A stretch of DNA of 64,000 nucleotides. Source: Clavibacter michiganensis. GTDB taxonomy: Bacteria > Actinomycetota > Actinomycetes > Actinomycetales > Microbacteriaceae. The position numbers and the translations under genes are program-made. Under the pieces are notes generated by a model. The model was not told where the DNA came from. It saw only the letters and a program-made list of their open reading frames with translations, and ran no database searches. Positions 46,593-57,389 of the stretch are shown here, in pieces (the first letter of the stretch is position 1; every line of letters begins with the position of its first letter). The stretch covers positions 3,100,001 to 3,164,000 of the forward strand of contig NZ_JAFBBJ010000001.1 of the NCBI RefSeq assembly GCF_016907085.1. Direction: 5' to 3'.

Positions 46593-48482
46593 ATGACGAG
46601 GATGGGCGACATCGCCGCGGGCGGCGGGATGCGCGGAGGCGGCGGACGCCGCGGGCGGGTGAGCGCCGCCGACGCGGAGGCCCAGCGCCGGGCCAACGCC
46701 GAGGCGCCGCGCGTCGAGAACCTGCTGGGCCGGATCGCGGAGCTGTTCCGCCCGCACCGCCGGGCGCTGGTCCTCACGATCGCGCTCGTGCTGGTCGGCG
46801 CGGGCCTCACGGTGGTGCCGCCGCTGCTCACGCAGCAGGCCTTCGACCGCGGGCTCTTCCCGCCGACGGGCGGACCCGACATCCCCGTCCTCGTCGAGCT
46901 CGTCGGGATCATGATCGCCATCTGGGTCGTGGGCGCGGGCCTCGGCGTCTGGCAGACCTACCTCACCGCCACGGTCGGCAACCGGGTCATGGGATCCATG
47001 CGCGTCGACCTGTTCCGCCACCTGCAGAGCATGGAGCTCGGCTTCTTCACGCGCACGAAGACCGGCGTCATCCAGTCCCGCCTGCAGAACGACGTGGGCG
47101 GCGTCGCGGCCGTCCTCACCAACACCGTGTCGAGCGTGCTCGGCAACACCGTGACCGTCATCGCGGCGCTCGTCGCGATGCTCGTGCTCAACTGGCAGCT
47201 GACGCTCGTCGCCGTGATCCTCATGCCCGTGCTCGTCATCGCGCAGCGGCGCGTGGGCCAGGTGCGGGCGCGGATCGCCTCCAAGACGCAGGAGTCGCTG
47301 TCGGACATGACGGCGATCACGCAGGAGACGCTCTCGGTCTCCGGGATCCTGCTCTCCAAGAGCTTCAACCGGCAGCAGGCGGAGACCGAGCGCTACGAGG
47401 CCGAGAACCGCAACCAGATCCGGCTTCAGGTGAGCCAGCAGATGAGCGGCCAGTGGTTCTTCGCGCTCGTGCAGATCTTCCTGTCGATCATCCCGGCCAT
47501 CGTCTACGTGGTCGCGGGCTTCCTCATCACGGGCGGCGTCAGCGTCACGGCGGGCACCATCGTCGCGTTCACGACCGTGCAGGCGCGCCTGATGTGGCCG
47601 CTCATCGGCCTGATGCGCGTCGCGCTCGACCTGCAGACCTCGGGCGCGCTGTTCGCCCGCATCTTCGAGTACCTGGACCTCGAGCCCGCGATCCGCGACC
47701 GGCGCGACGCGCGCCCCGTCGCCGCGGGCCCGGCGCTCGGTCGCGTCGCGTTCGACGACGTACGGTTCTCCTACCCCGACACGCGCCCCGGCGACAAGCC
47801 GACGCTCGACGGCATGTCGTTCGAGATCCAGCCGGGCCAGTTCGCGGCCTTCGTCGGCCCGTCGGGCGCGGGCAAGACCACGGTGTCGTACCTCATCCCG
47901 CGCTTCCACGACGTCACCGGCGGCCGCGTGCTCTTCTCGGGCGAGGACGTGCGCGACCTCGAGCAGGAGTCGCTGCTGGAGAACATCGGCATCGTCAGCC
48001 AGGAGACGTACCTCTTCCACGCCACCATCGGCGAGAACCTGCGGTACGCGCGTCCGGACGCCACGCAGGAGCAGATCGAGCAGGCGGCCCGCGCCGCCAA
48101 CATCCACCCGACCATCGTGTCGTTCCCCGACGGGTACGACACGCTCGTGGGGGAGCGCGGATATCGGCTCTCCGGCGGCGAGAAGCAGCGCATCGCCATC
48201 GCGCGCGTGCTGCTCAAGGACCCGGCCGTGCTGATCCTCGACGAGGCCACGAGCGCGCTCGACGCGATCTCGGAGCGCGTCGTGCAGCAGGCGCTCGACA
48301 CGGCGTCGCGCGGGCGGACCACGATCGCGATCGCCCACCGGCTCTCGACCGTGGTCGACGCCGACGTGATCTTCGTGGTCGTCGCCGGCCGCATCGTCGA
48401 GCAGGGCACGCACGTCGAGCTGCTGGCGCGCGGCGGCGAGTACGCGCGGCTCTACAGCGACCAGCGCTCCGCGGCGGCCTGA
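46593..48482 (+). CDS. ABC exporter, fused membrane and ATPase domains
   Basis: A 629-residue half-transporter. A Gly/Arg-rich tail (1-30) precedes six membrane helices (about 55-330). The ATPase has Walker A FVGPSGAGKTTVSYLI, signature YRLSGGEKQRIAIARVLL, Walker B AVLILDEATSALD and the H-loop IAIAHRLSTV. This is the multidrug/lipid exporter class, acting as a dimer. No partner gene is adjacent, so a homodimer is likely. A terminator lies 13 bp after the stop. Confidence 0.9.
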   Translation: MTRMGDIAAGGGMRGGGGRRGRVSAADAEAQRRANAEAPRVENLLGRIAELFRPHRRALVLTIALVLVGAGLTVVPPLLTQQAFDRGLFPPTGGPDIPVLVELVGIMIAIWVVGAGLGVWQTYLTATVGNRVMGSMRVDLFRHLQSMELGFFTRTKTGVIQSRLQNDVGGVAAVLTNTVSSVLGNTVTVIAALVAMLVLNWQLTLVAVILMPVLVIAQRRVGQVRARIASKTQESLSDMTAITQETLSVSGILLSKSFNRQQAETERYEAENRNQIRLQVSQQMSGQWFFALVQIFLSIIPAIVYVVAGFLITGGVSVTAGTIVAFTTVQARLMWPLIGLMRVALDLQTSGALFARIFEYLDLEPAIRDRRDARPVAAGPALGRVAFDDVRFSYPDTRPGDKPTLDGMSFEIQPGQFAAFVGPSGAGKTTVSYLIPRFHDVTGGRVLFSGEDVRDLEQESLLENIGIVSQETYLFHATIGENLRYARPDATQEQIEQAARAANIHPTIVSFPDGYDTLVGERGYRLSGGEKQRIAIARVLLKDPAVLILDEATSALDAISERVVQQALDTASRGRTTIAIAHRLSTVVDADVIFVVVAGRIVEQGTHVELLARGGEYARLYSDQRSAAA

Positions 48483-48494
48483 CCCGGACGCACG

Positions 48495-48524
48495 ACCGCC
48501 CGCCCGCGACGGCGGACGGGCGGT
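48495..48524. terminator. Bidirectional hairpin after the ABC exporter
   Basis: ACCGCCCG and CGGGCGGT form the outer stem, extended by CCGC/GGCGG with one mismatch. It lies between the convergent ABC exporter and DUF305 genes. Confidence 0.65.
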
Positions 48525-48537
48525 GCGGCGGAGCGGC

Positions 48538-49305
48538 TCAGGACCGGGCGTCGAGCAGCTGCTGCATGTAGAGGATCTCCTTGTCCTGGATCATCACCAT
48601 GCCGTTGGCCAGGTCGGTGACGAGGGGGTTCCGCGACCGGTCGAGGAGGCCCTGCGCCATCTCGACGCCGCCGCGGTGGTGGGCGATCATCAGCGTCAGG
48701 AACTTCCGCTCGGCCTCGACGCCCGTGAGTGACTGCAGCTCGTCGAGATCGGCCTGCGACGCGAGGCCCGGCATCGTCGCGCCGGGGGTCATGTCCATGG
48801 ACGAGTGGTCGGTCTTGCCGTCGAGCGTCGGCAGCGTCATCCACGTCATGCGCGGCTGCGACGGCGCCTGGTCGAGGCCCCACGAGCTGAGGAACGCGTA
48901 CATCTGGCCCGCCTGCTGGGACTGCGCCTGCGCGATGTCCTGCGCGAGGAGCTTGACCTCGGGGTCGTCCGTGCGGTCGATGATCATGAGCGACATCTGC
49001 ACGGCCTGCTCGTGGTGCACCTGCATGTCGCGGGAGAAGCCGGCCTCCGCGCTGTTCGTGCTGGGCGTGAGCGCCGACACGGGCGCGGTGACCCGGCCGA
49101 CGAGGAGCCCGGCGACCACCAGGGCCACCGCGACGATGCCCGCCGCGAGGCCGATGCGGATCCGGCGCCCGCGGGCGCGCGCCTGATCGCCGTGCGCGAC
49201 GAGGCCCTCGAGCTCCTCCTCGCGGATGTCGTCGTCGGGGACGTGGTCCACCACGACGTGGCCCTCGTCGGGGCGGTCGGTTCCCTCGGTGCCGCGGTCG
49301 CTCAC
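48538..49305 (-). CDS. DUF305 membrane-anchored protein
   Basis: A 255-residue protein with a cytoplasmic acidic N-terminus, one helix at 51-70 (IGLAAGIVAVALVVAGLLVG) and an external DUF305 domain made of two related halves. They carry FSRDMQVHHEQAVQMSLMII and LTLMIAHHRGGVEMAQGLLD. The paired His and many Met residues suggest metal (copper) binding, as proposed for the family, but this is not proven. GTG 49305 lies two bases after the DUF3105 stop, so both genes are one transcript. Confidence 0.85.
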   Translation of the reverse strand: MSDRGTEGTDRPDEGHVVVDHVPDDDIREEELEGLVAHGDQARARGRRIRIGLAAGIVAVALVVAGLLVGRVTAPVSALTPSTNSAEAGFSRDMQVHHEQAVQMSLMIIDRTDDPEVKLLAQDIAQAQSQQAGQMYAFLSSWGLDQAPSQPRMTWMTLPTLDGKTDHSSMDMTPGATMPGLASQADLDELQSLTGVEAERKFLTLMIAHHRGGVEMAQGLLDRSRNPLVTDLANGMVMIQDKEILYMQQLLDARS

Positions 49306-49307
49306 GG

Positions 49308-50051
49308 TCAGCCGACCCGGCCCTCGCCCTCGAGGGCGCCGGTGCACGCGGCGCCGGCCTCGGGGGCGTTGGGGCTCTTCCAGTACTTGGCCATGAAGTC
49401 CTTGATGCGCTGGTCGTCGACGGAGTCGACCTTCACCTGAGCGCCCCACGCGGACAGCGCGATGGGGGTGTCGAGGCCCTCGTACGGCGACATCGTGACG
49501 TAGCCGCCGAACGACTCCGCGTACTTCTGCAGGTTCGACAGGTCGTCGCCCGTGATCTTGGCGGCGTCGTACGTGATCCACACGGCGCCGTGCTCGAGGT
49601 CGTGGACCGCGTTCTCGTTGGGCTGCGGCTGGTCGTAGATGCCGCAGTTCAGCCACATGGGGTTGTGCTCGCCGCCGGCGGGCGGGCTCATGCCGTCGTA
49701 CAGCCCGGCGTAATCGACGGACGTCTGCACGTGCGTGCTCGGCAGCGAGTCCCAGGTGCGGAGGCCCTCGATGCTGATGTCGTCCGGATCCTGCTTCGGC
49801 GTGCCGCTCGAAACGACCACGCCGATCACGATCGCGACCACGGCGACGGCGGCGACGGATCCCGTGATGATGCCGACGAGCCGGTTGCGGCGCGCGCGGT
49901 CCTGCTGCTTCTTGAGCGCCGCCACCTTCTCGGCGCGGCGGGCTTCGCGCTGCTGCTTGACCGTGAGGTCCTTCTGGGCCTGCTTGGCGGTCGGCGGCAC
50001 GGGCCGTCCGTTCTCGTCGCCGGAGGGCGTGGTGTCGTCGCGTCGCGCCAC
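49308..50051 (-). CDS. DUF3105 membrane-anchored protein
   Basis: A 247-residue protein. A Lys/Arg-rich coiled segment (20-57) precedes one helix (58-81) and an external DUF3105 domain with THVQTSVDYAGLYDGMSPPA, HNPMWLNCGIYDQP and NAVHDLEHGAVWITYD, the family hallmark. Two Cys may form a disulfide. GTG 50051 follows AAGGA. Function is unknown; the constant pairing with DUF305 here suggests a joint envelope role. Confidence 0.83.
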   Translation of the reverse strand: MARRDDTTPSGDENGRPVPPTAKQAQKDLTVKQQREARRAEKVAALKKQQDRARRNRLVGIITGSVAAVAVVAIVIGVVVSSGTPKQDPDDISIEGLRTWDSLPSTHVQTSVDYAGLYDGMSPPAGGEHNPMWLNCGIYDQPQPNENAVHDLEHGAVWITYDAAKITGDDLSNLQKYAESFGGYVTMSPYEGLDTPIALSAWGAQVKVDSVDDQRIKDFMAKYWKSPNAPEAGAACTGALEGEGRVG

Positions 50052-50219
50052 GGAGGGTCCTTCTCTGCTGGGGGAATGTGCGACCAGGGTATCCGCTCGG
50101 CCTGGGCGGACCCTGCTGGCGGCGCCGCCCGCGCCCCGTAACACGCGGGAGGCACGCGCCTACACTGAACGGGCGGGCCCACCGGCCCGCGCACCTCAGA
50201 GCCGGGAGCGCCACCTCAC

Positions 50220-51584
<1,365 letters not shown>

Positions 51585-51635
51585 CCCGCCGGCGCCGACG
51601 CCCGCACCCCTCCCGACCCACAGAGACGAGTCCCC

Positions 51636-52808
51636 GTGAGCGACAAGCACGACTTCGACACCCGCGCGATCCACGCCGGCCAGGACCCCGACCCCACCAC
51701 GGGCGCGGTCATCCCGCCTCTCTACCTCACGAGCACCTTCGTGCAGGACGGCATCGGCGGCCTCCGCGAGGGCTACGAGTACGCGCGGAGCGCCAACCCG
51801 ACGCGCACCGGGCTCCAGGAGCTGCTGGCATCGCTCGAGAAGGGAAAGCACGCCTTCTCGTTCGCCTCGGGGCTCGCCGCCGAGGACACGCTGCTGCGCG
51901 CGATCACGCGCCCCGGCGACCGCATCGTGCTGAGCGACGACGTGTACGGCGGCACCTACCGCCTCCTCACGCGCGTGCTCGGCGACTGGGGGATCGTCGT
52001 CGAGACCGTCGACATGAGCGACCTCGCGGCGGTCGAGCGGGTGCTCGGATCCGGCCCCGCCAAGGTCCTCTGGGTCGAGACGCCGAGCAATCCTCTGATG
52101 AAGATCAGCGACATCCGCGCGCTCGCCGACCTCGGCCACGCGGCCGGCGCCACGGTCGTCGTCGACAACACGTTCGCCTCGCCCTACCTCCAGCAGCCGC
52201 TCACGCTCGGCGCCGACGTGGTCGTGCACTCGACCACCAAGTACCTGGGCGGGCACTCCGACGTGCTCGGCGGCGCCGTGATCCTCGACGACGACGCGCT
52301 CGCCGAGAAGGTCGGCTTCCTCCAGTTCGCGATCGGCGCCGTCTCCGGCCCGATGGACGCCTGGCTCACCACCCGCGGCATCAAGACCCTCGCGGTGCGC
52401 GTCGAGCGCCACTCGGCGAACGCCGAGGAGATCGCCGCGTTCCTGCAGCAGCACCCCGACGTCACGGCCGTGCACTACCCGGGCCTCCCGGAGCACCCGG
52501 GATACGACATCGCCAAGGCGCAGATGACGGGCTTCGGCGGCATGATCTCGTTCCAGGTGCGCGGGGGAGCGAAGGCCGCGCGCCGCGTCGTCGAGGGCAC
52601 GCGCGTGTTCCAGCTCGCGGAGTCGCTCGGCGGCGTGGAGTCGCTCATCAGCTACCCGTCCGAGATGACGCACGCGTCCGTCAAGGGCACGCCGCTCGAG
52701 GTCCCGGACGACCTGGTGCGCCTCTCGGTGGGCATCGAGGCCGTGGAGGACCTCGTCGTCGACCTCGAGCGCGCGCTCGGCAAGGCCCTCAAGCAGGGCA
52801 AGCACTAG
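51636..52808 (+). CDS. metB: Cystathionine gamma-synthase/lyase
   Basis: A 390-residue Cys/Met-metabolism PLP enzyme. YEYARSANPTRTGLQELLAS is the family opening, VDNTFASPYLQQPL and VVHSTTKYLGGHSDVLGG carry the PLP lysine at 202, and SLGGVESLISYPSEMTHAS the substrate end. The adjacent cbs suggests that it acts as cystathionine gamma-lyase in reverse transsulfuration, or does both reactions; sequence alone does not separate them. Confidence 0.9.
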   Translation: MSDKHDFDTRAIHAGQDPDPTTGAVIPPLYLTSTFVQDGIGGLREGYEYARSANPTRTGLQELLASLEKGKHAFSFASGLAAEDTLLRAITRPGDRIVLSDDVYGGTYRLLTRVLGDWGIVVETVDMSDLAAVERVLGSGPAKVLWVETPSNPLMKISDIRALADLGHAAGATVVVDNTFASPYLQQPLTLGADVVVHSTTKYLGGHSDVLGGAVILDDDALAEKVGFLQFAIGAVSGPMDAWLTTRGIKTLAVRVERHSANAEEIAAFLQQHPDVTAVHYPGLPEHPGYDIAKAQMTGFGGMISFQVRGGAKAARRVVEGTRVFQLAESLGGVESLISYPSEMTHASVKGTPLEVPDDLVRLSVGIEAVEDLVVDLERALGKALKQGKH

Positions 52809-52816
52809 CGGCCGAC

Positions 52817-52839
52817 GACCCCGCCTCGCCGGCGGGGTC
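52817..52839. terminator. Hairpin between metB and rnhA
   Basis: GACCCCGCC (52817-52825) pairs perfectly with GGCGGGGTC (52831-52839) around TCGCC. It separates two convergent genes. Confidence 0.75.
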
Positions 52840-52848
52840 GCGCGGCGC

Positions 52849-53610
52849 TCAGGGCAGCAGCTCGCGCACGGCCTCGCCGACGCTCACGCCGCGCTCGCGC
52901 GCGTGGGCGCTGAGCCGCGCCATCGTGTCGCGGTCGAGCGCGATCGTGAGGGTCGTGTCGCCGGGCTCGGGCGCGATCTCCTCGTCGAACGCGTCGAAGT
53001 CGAACAGGCCCGGCTGCGCGGGGGCCTCCGCCTCCAGCTCCTCCGCCGCGGGCGCCACGGGATCGGCCGCGCGCTCGGCGTCGGCCGCGACCGCCGCGGT
53101 CTCCGTCGTGTCGTCGGTGGCGGCGGCGGCGGCCTCGTCGGCGTCGTGGCCCGCCCAGCCCGGCCCCTCGGGGATCGGGCGTCGGCCCTGGAACGCCGTC
53201 GCGACGGCGCGCGCGCGATCGTCGGCCGCCTCGTTGAGCGGGTGGTTCGCGTGGCCCTTGACCCACTCGAAGCGGTAGCGGCGGCCCTGGATCTCGGCGT
53301 CGATCTCCTTGAGCAGCTCGACGTTGAGCACCGGCTTGCCGTCGCCCTTGCGCCAGCCCTTGCGCTTCCAACCGGGCATCCACTTGGTCACCGAGTTGAT
53401 GACGTACTGGCTGTCGCACAGCACGAGCAGGTCGTCGTCGAGGTGCGCGGTGGCCCGGAACAGCTCGAGCACGGCCTTCAGCTCGCCCTGGTTGTTGGTC
53501 GCGTGCGGCCAGCCGCCCGCCGCCCAGTGCTCGTCGTCGACGTACCAGGCCCAGCCGGCGGGTCCGGGGTTGCCGAGCGCGGATCCGTCTGCCGCGGCGG
53601 TGATCGTCAC
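52849..53610 (-). CDS. rnhA: Ribonuclease HI with acidic linker and ribbon-helix-helix-like C-terminus
   Basis: A 253-residue protein, about 100 longer than usual RNase HI. Residues 1-140 are the enzyme that cuts RNA in RNA:DNA hybrids, with catalytic Asp8, Glu43, Asp66 and Asp130 (AAADGSALGNPGPAGW; NNQGELKAVLEL; VLCDSQYV; HANHPLNEAADDRARA). An acidic, probably disordered linker (150-215) follows. Residues 218-253 (TLTIALDRDTMARLSAHARE then RGVSVGEAVREL) look like a strand and two helices of the ribbon-helix-helix type. GTG 53610 is used; the frame is open far upstream without a better start. Confidence 0.85.
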   Translation of the reverse strand: MTITAAADGSALGNPGPAGWAWYVDDEHWAAGGWPHATNNQGELKAVLELFRATAHLDDDLLVLCDSQYVINSVTKWMPGWKRKGWRKGDGKPVLNVELLKEIDAEIQGRRYRFEWVKGHANHPLNEAADDRARAVATAFQGRRPIPEGPGWAGHDADEAAAAATDDTTETAAVAADAERAADPVAPAAEELEAEAPAQPGLFDFDAFDEEIAPEPGDTTLTIALDRDTMARLSAHARERGVSVGEAVRELLP

Positions 53611-53708
53611 AGGTGGTGCCTCTCGTCGGGTGGACGACCAGTCTGCCGCAGGCCTCCGACCGCGGGCGCGCGCCCTCCCGGCCGCGACCCATCCCGTTCG
53701 CATGAGGC

Positions 53709-53736
53709 ATGTGACAGTCACATGTGACAATGTGAC
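53709..53736. promoter_or_regulatory. Cluster of TGTGAC half-sites upstream of the ara regulator
   Basis: Four TGTGAC half-sites (53710, reversed at 53717-53722, 53723, 53731) form overlapping palindromes: ATGTGACAGTCACAT (53709-53723) and GTCACATGTGAC (53717-53728). The same half-site occurs upstream of araB. It lies 52-79 bp before the regulator start and probably mediates autoregulation. Confidence 0.65.
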
Positions 53737-53787
53737 ACCTGCGCCACGGGGCGCTGTCGGGCGGATGCCCGCACGGAGACGGGGTCG

Positions 53788-54810
53788 ATGATGACGACGG
53801 AGACGCCGCGCGGCAGGGCGCCCAGCATCCGCGACGTCGCGCGCCTCGCCGGGGTCTCGCACCAGACGGTCTCGCGCGTGCTCAACGACTCGCCCTCGCT
53901 CCGCGCGGAGACGCGGCAGCGCGTGCTCGACGTGATGGAGCAGATCCAGTACCGGCCGAACCGCGCGGCCCGCGCCCTCGTCACCAGCCGGTCCCGCACG
54001 ATCGGCGTGCTCACCGCCCAGAGCTCGCAGTACGGTCCCGCGTCCTCCATCGCGGCCATCGAGGAGGCCGCCCGCGAGGCCGGGTACCTGGTCACGACCA
54101 CGAACCTGCCCTCGTCCGACGAGGCCGCGATCAAGGTCGCGCTCGGCCACCTCGTCGACCAGGCGGTGGAGGGCCTCGTGGTCGTGGCCCCGCAGGTGCG
54201 CGTGCGCGAGGTCATCGCGAGCATGTCCCTCGACGTCCCGTACGTGACCATGCAGAGCGACGGGCGCGGCGACGCGCACGATCTCTCGGTCGACCAGATC
54301 GCGGGCGCGCGCCTCGCCACGCGGCACCTGCTCGACCTCGGCCACCGCGACATCTACCACCTCGCCGGCCCGCAGGACTGGATCGAGGCGGAGGCGCGGA
54401 TGCGCGGCTTCCTCGACGCCATGTCCGCGGCCGATGCGCCCACCACCGCGCCCATCCTCGGCGACTGGACCGCGGAGTTCGGGTTCTACGCGGGCCGCGA
54501 GATGCTGCGCCTCCGGGACTTCACGGCGATCTTCTCCAGCAACGACCAGATGGCCCTGGGGCTCATCCACGCCGTGCGCGACGCCGGCCTCGACGTCCCG
54601 GGCGACGTCAGCATCGTCGGCTTCGACGACATCCCGGAGGCCGCGCACTTCTGGCCGCCGCTGACGACGGTCCGCCAGGACTTCGCCGAGGTCGGCCGCC
54701 GCTGCGTGGCCCTGCTCCTCGACGGCATGGGCGGCACGGGGGACCGGTACCGCGGCACGATCACGCCGGAGCTGGTCGTCCGCGCGTCCACCGCACCGCC
54801 GTCGATGTGA
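53788..54810 (+). CDS. LacI-family regulator, probable arabinose repressor
   Basis: A 340-residue protein with the helix-turn-helix RDVARLAGVSHQTVSRVLND and hinge YRPNRAARALVTSRSRTIGV, then a sugar-sensing domain ending in DVSIVGFDDIPEAAHFWPPL. It is immediately upstream of araB, and matching ATGTGA/TCACAT sites precede both genes, so it very likely controls araBDA and the transporter. Arabinose regulators are GntR-type in Bacillus and AraC-type in enterics; a LacI-type one is an independent solution. An alternative start is the ATG at 53791. Confidence 0.85.
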   Translation: MMTTETPRGRAPSIRDVARLAGVSHQTVSRVLNDSPSLRAETRQRVLDVMEQIQYRPNRAARALVTSRSRTIGVLTAQSSQYGPASSIAAIEEAAREAGYLVTTTNLPSSDEAAIKVALGHLVDQAVEGLVVVAPQVRVREVIASMSLDVPYVTMQSDGRGDAHDLSVDQIAGARLATRHLLDLGHRDIYHLAGPQDWIEAEARMRGFLDAMSAADAPTTAPILGDWTAEFGFYAGREMLRLRDFTAIFSSNDQMALGLIHAVRDAGLDVPGDVSIVGFDDIPEAAHFWPPLTTVRQDFAEVGRRCVALLLDGMGGTGDRYRGTITPELVVRASTAPPSM

Positions 54811-54869
54811 CGGCCCGGCCCTCCGGAGGTCCGCCGACACCCCACTTCGAGGGGTCAGGAGCGTCCGGG

Positions 54870-54900
54870 TTGACAGAGCGGCCATCGGGAGTCGTAGACT
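54870..54900 (+). promoter_or_regulatory. araBDA promoter
   Basis: TTGACA (54870-54875) and TAGACT (54895-54900) with a longer than ideal 19-base spacer. Transcription would start just before the operator at 54911-54928. Confidence 0.55.
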
Positions 54901-54910
54901 CACCTTCGCT

Positions 54911-54928
54911 GATGTGACCGTTCACATC
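54911..54928. promoter_or_regulatory. Operator upstream of araB
   Basis: GATGTGA (54911-54917), four bases, TCACATC (54922-54928): a perfect inverted repeat just downstream of the promoter, sharing half-sites with the cluster at 53709-53736. Confidence 0.75.
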
Positions 54929-54978
54929 GGCGGGCGGTCTTCCCGGATCGCCATGCATCAGACGAAGGAGTCGATCCC

Positions 54979-56682
54979 GTGCCCAGCGCCCCCGTGAGCA
55001 CCGCCGCCGAGGCACAGCCCGGTCCGGAGGCCGAGAGCTACGTCATCGGGGTCGACTACGGCACCCTCTCCGGCCGCGCCGTCGTCGTGCGCGTCTCGGA
55101 CGGCGTCGAGCTCGGCTCCGGCGTCCTCGACTACCCGCACGCGGTGATGGACGACACGCTCGCCGCCACCGGCGCGCAGCTGCCGCCCGAGTGGGCCCTG
55201 CAGGTGCCGTCCGACTACGTCGACGTGCTCAAGCAGGCCGTCCCCGCCGCCATCCGCGAGGCCGGCATCGACCCCGCGCGGGTCATCGGCATCGGCACCG
55301 ACTTCACGGCGTGCACGATGGTCCCCACCCTCGCCGACGGCACGCCGCTCAACGAGGTCGAGGGATTCGCCGACCGCCCCCACGCCTACGTCAAGCTCTG
55401 GAAGCACCACGCCGCGCAGTCGCACGCCGACCGCATCAACGCGCTGGCCGAGGAGCGCGGCGAGAAGTGGCTGGCCCGCTACGGCGGCCTCATCTCGAGC
55501 GAGTGGGAGTTCGCCAAGGGCCTCCAGCTGCTCGAGGAGGACCCGGAGCTCTACGGGCTCATGGAGCACTGGGTCGAGGCGGCCGACTGGATCGTCTGGC
55601 AGCTCACCGGCAGCTACGTCCGCAACGCCTGCACCGCCGGGTACAAGGGCATCCTCCAGGACGGCGAGTACCCGACGCCCGAGTTCCTCGGCGCGCTCAA
55701 CCCCGACTTCGCCTCCTTCGCCGAGGACAAGGTCGCGCACGAGATCGGCCAGCTCGGATCCGCGGCCGGCACGCTCTCGGCCGAGGCCGCCGCCTGGACG
55801 GGCCTTCCCGAGGGCATCGCCGTCGCGGTCGGCAACGTCGACGCGCACGTCACGGCGCCCGTCGCCCGTGCCGTCGAGCCCGGCCAGATGGTCGCCATCA
55901 TGGGCACCAGCACCTGCCACGTCATGAACAGCGACGTGCTCACCGAGGTCCCCGGCATGTGCGGCGTCGTCGACGGCGGCATCGTCTCGGGGCTCTACGG
56001 CTACGAGGCCGGCCAGTCCGGCGTCGGCGACATCTTCGCCTGGTACGTCAAGAACCAGGTGCCCGCGCGCTACGCCGAGGAGGCCGCGGCCGCCGGCAAG
56101 AGCGTCCACCAGCACCTCACCGACCTCGCCGCCGACCAGCCCGTCGGCGGCCACGGCCTGGTCGCGCTCGACTGGCACTCGGGCAACCGCTCGGTGCTCG
56201 TCGACCACGAGCTCTCCGGCCTCGTCGTCGGCACCACGCTCACCACGCGCACCGAGGAGGTCTACCGGGCGCTGCTCGAGGCCACCGCCTTCGGCACCCG
56301 CAAGATCGTCGAGACGTTCAACGCGTCGGGCGTCCCCGTCACCGAGTTCATCGTCGCGGGCGGCCTGCTGAAGAACGCGTTCCTCATGCAGGCGTACAGC
56401 GACATCCTCCGCCTCCCCATCTCGGTCATCACGAGCGAGCAGGGCCCGGCGCTCGGATCCGCGATCCACGCCGCCGTCGCCGCGGGCGCCTACCCGGACG
56501 TGCGCGTCGCGGGCGACGCCATGGGCAAGGTCGAGCGCGGGAAGTACCAGCCGAGCGAGGAGCGCGCGCTCGCCTACGACCGCCTCTACGAGGAGTACTC
56601 CACGCTGCACGACTACTTCGGCCGCGGCGCCAACGACGTCATGAAGCGCCTCAAGTCGCTGAAGAGGGAGGCCCGCGCGTGA
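54979..56682 (+). CDS. araB: L-ribulokinase
   Basis: A 567-residue FGGY-family sugar kinase that phosphorylates L-ribulose. [19 protein letters not shown] is the N-terminal phosphate-binding loop; [20 protein letters not shown] and [16 protein letters not shown] bind sugar; [20 protein letters not shown] is the FGGY C-terminal motif. GTG 54979 follows AAGGAG. Its stop overlaps araD (GTGA). First gene of the arabinose operon. Confidence 0.95.
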   Translation: MPSAPVSTAAEAQPGPEAESYVIGVDYGTLSGRAVVVRVSDGVELGSGVLDYPHAVMDDTLAATGAQLPPEWALQVPSDYVDVLKQAVPAAIREAGIDPARVIGIGTDFTACTMVPTLADGTPLNEVEGFADRPHAYVKLWKHHAAQSHADRINALAEERGEKWLARYGGLISSEWEFAKGLQLLEEDPELYGLMEHWVEAADWIVWQLTGSYVRNACTAGYKGILQDGEYPTPEFLGALNPDFASFAEDKVAHEIGQLGSAAGTLSAEAAAWTGLPEGIAVAVGNVDAHVTAPVARAVEPGQMVAIMGTSTCHVMNSDVLTEVPGMCGVVDGGIVSGLYGYEAGQSGVGDIFAWYVKNQVPARYAEEAAAAGKSVHQHLTDLAADQPVGGHGLVALDWHSGNRSVLVDHELSGLVVGTTLTTRTEEVYRALLEATAFGTRKIVETFNASGVPVTEFIVAGGLLKNAFLMQAYSDILRLPISVITSEQGPALGSAIHAAVAAGAYPDVRVAGDAMGKVERGKYQPSEERALAYDRLYEEYSTLHDYFGRGANDVMKRLKSLKREARA

Positions 56683-57389
56683 GCACCTACGCCCCCGAGA
56701 TCGAGGTCGCGGTCGCCCGCGTCCGCTCCGAGGTCTCCCGCCTGCACGGCGAGCTCGTGCGCTACGGCCTCGTGGTCTGGACCGGCGGCAACGTCTCCGG
56801 CCGCGTGCCCGGTGCCGACCTCTTCGTCATCAAGCCGTCCGGCGTCAGCTACGACGACCTGAGCCCCGAGAACATGATCCTCTGCGACCTCGACGGCAAG
56901 GTGATCCCGGACACCCCCGGCTCCCGCAACGCCCCGTCGAGCGACACCGCGGCGCACGCGTACGTCTACCGCAACATGCCCGAGGTGGGCGGCGTGGTCC
57001 ACACGCACTCCACCTACGCGGTGGCGTGGGCGGCCCGGCGCGAGCCCATCCCGTGCGTCATCACAGCGATGGCGGACGAGTTCGGCGGCGAGATCCCCGT
57101 CGGCCCGTTCGCGATCATCGGCGACGACTCCATCGGCCGCGGCATCGTCGAGACGCTCACCGGGCACCGCTCGCGCGCCGTCCTGATGGCGGGCCATGGG
57201 CCCTTCACCATCGGCAAGGACGCGAAGGACGCCGTGAAGGCGGCCGTGATGGTCGAGGACGTGGCGCGCACCGTGCACATCTCCCGCCAGCTCGGCACGC
57301 CTGCGCCCCTGCCCGCCGAGGCCGTCGACTCCCTGTTCGACCGCTACCAGAACGTCTACGGACAAGCACCCCAAGGAGCCCTGAAGTGA
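56679..57389 (+). CDS. araD: L-ribulose-5-phosphate 4-epimerase
   Basis: A 236-residue class II aldolase-fold enzyme that forms D-xylulose 5-phosphate. [20 protein letters not shown] and [16 protein letters not shown] bind phosphate; [16 protein letters not shown] and [11 protein letters not shown] supply zinc-binding His. It overlaps araB and araA by four bases each, so all three are translationally coupled. Confidence 0.95.
   Translation: MSTYAPEIEVAVARVRSEVSRLHGELVRYGLVVWTGGNVSGRVPGADLFVIKPSGVSYDDLSPENMILCDLDGKVIPDTPGSRNAPSSDTAAHAYVYRNMPEVGGVVHTHSTYAVAWAARREPIPCVITAMADEFGGEIPVGPFAIIGDDSIGRGIVETLTGHRSRAVLMAGHGPFTIGKDAKDAVKAAVMVEDVARTVHISRQLGTPAPLPAEAVDSLFDRYQNVYGQAPQGALK

Noticed and set aside
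45450..48413. 987-codon minus-strand ORF
   Set aside because: It is complementary to a permease and an ABC exporter whose motifs are intact on the plus strand.
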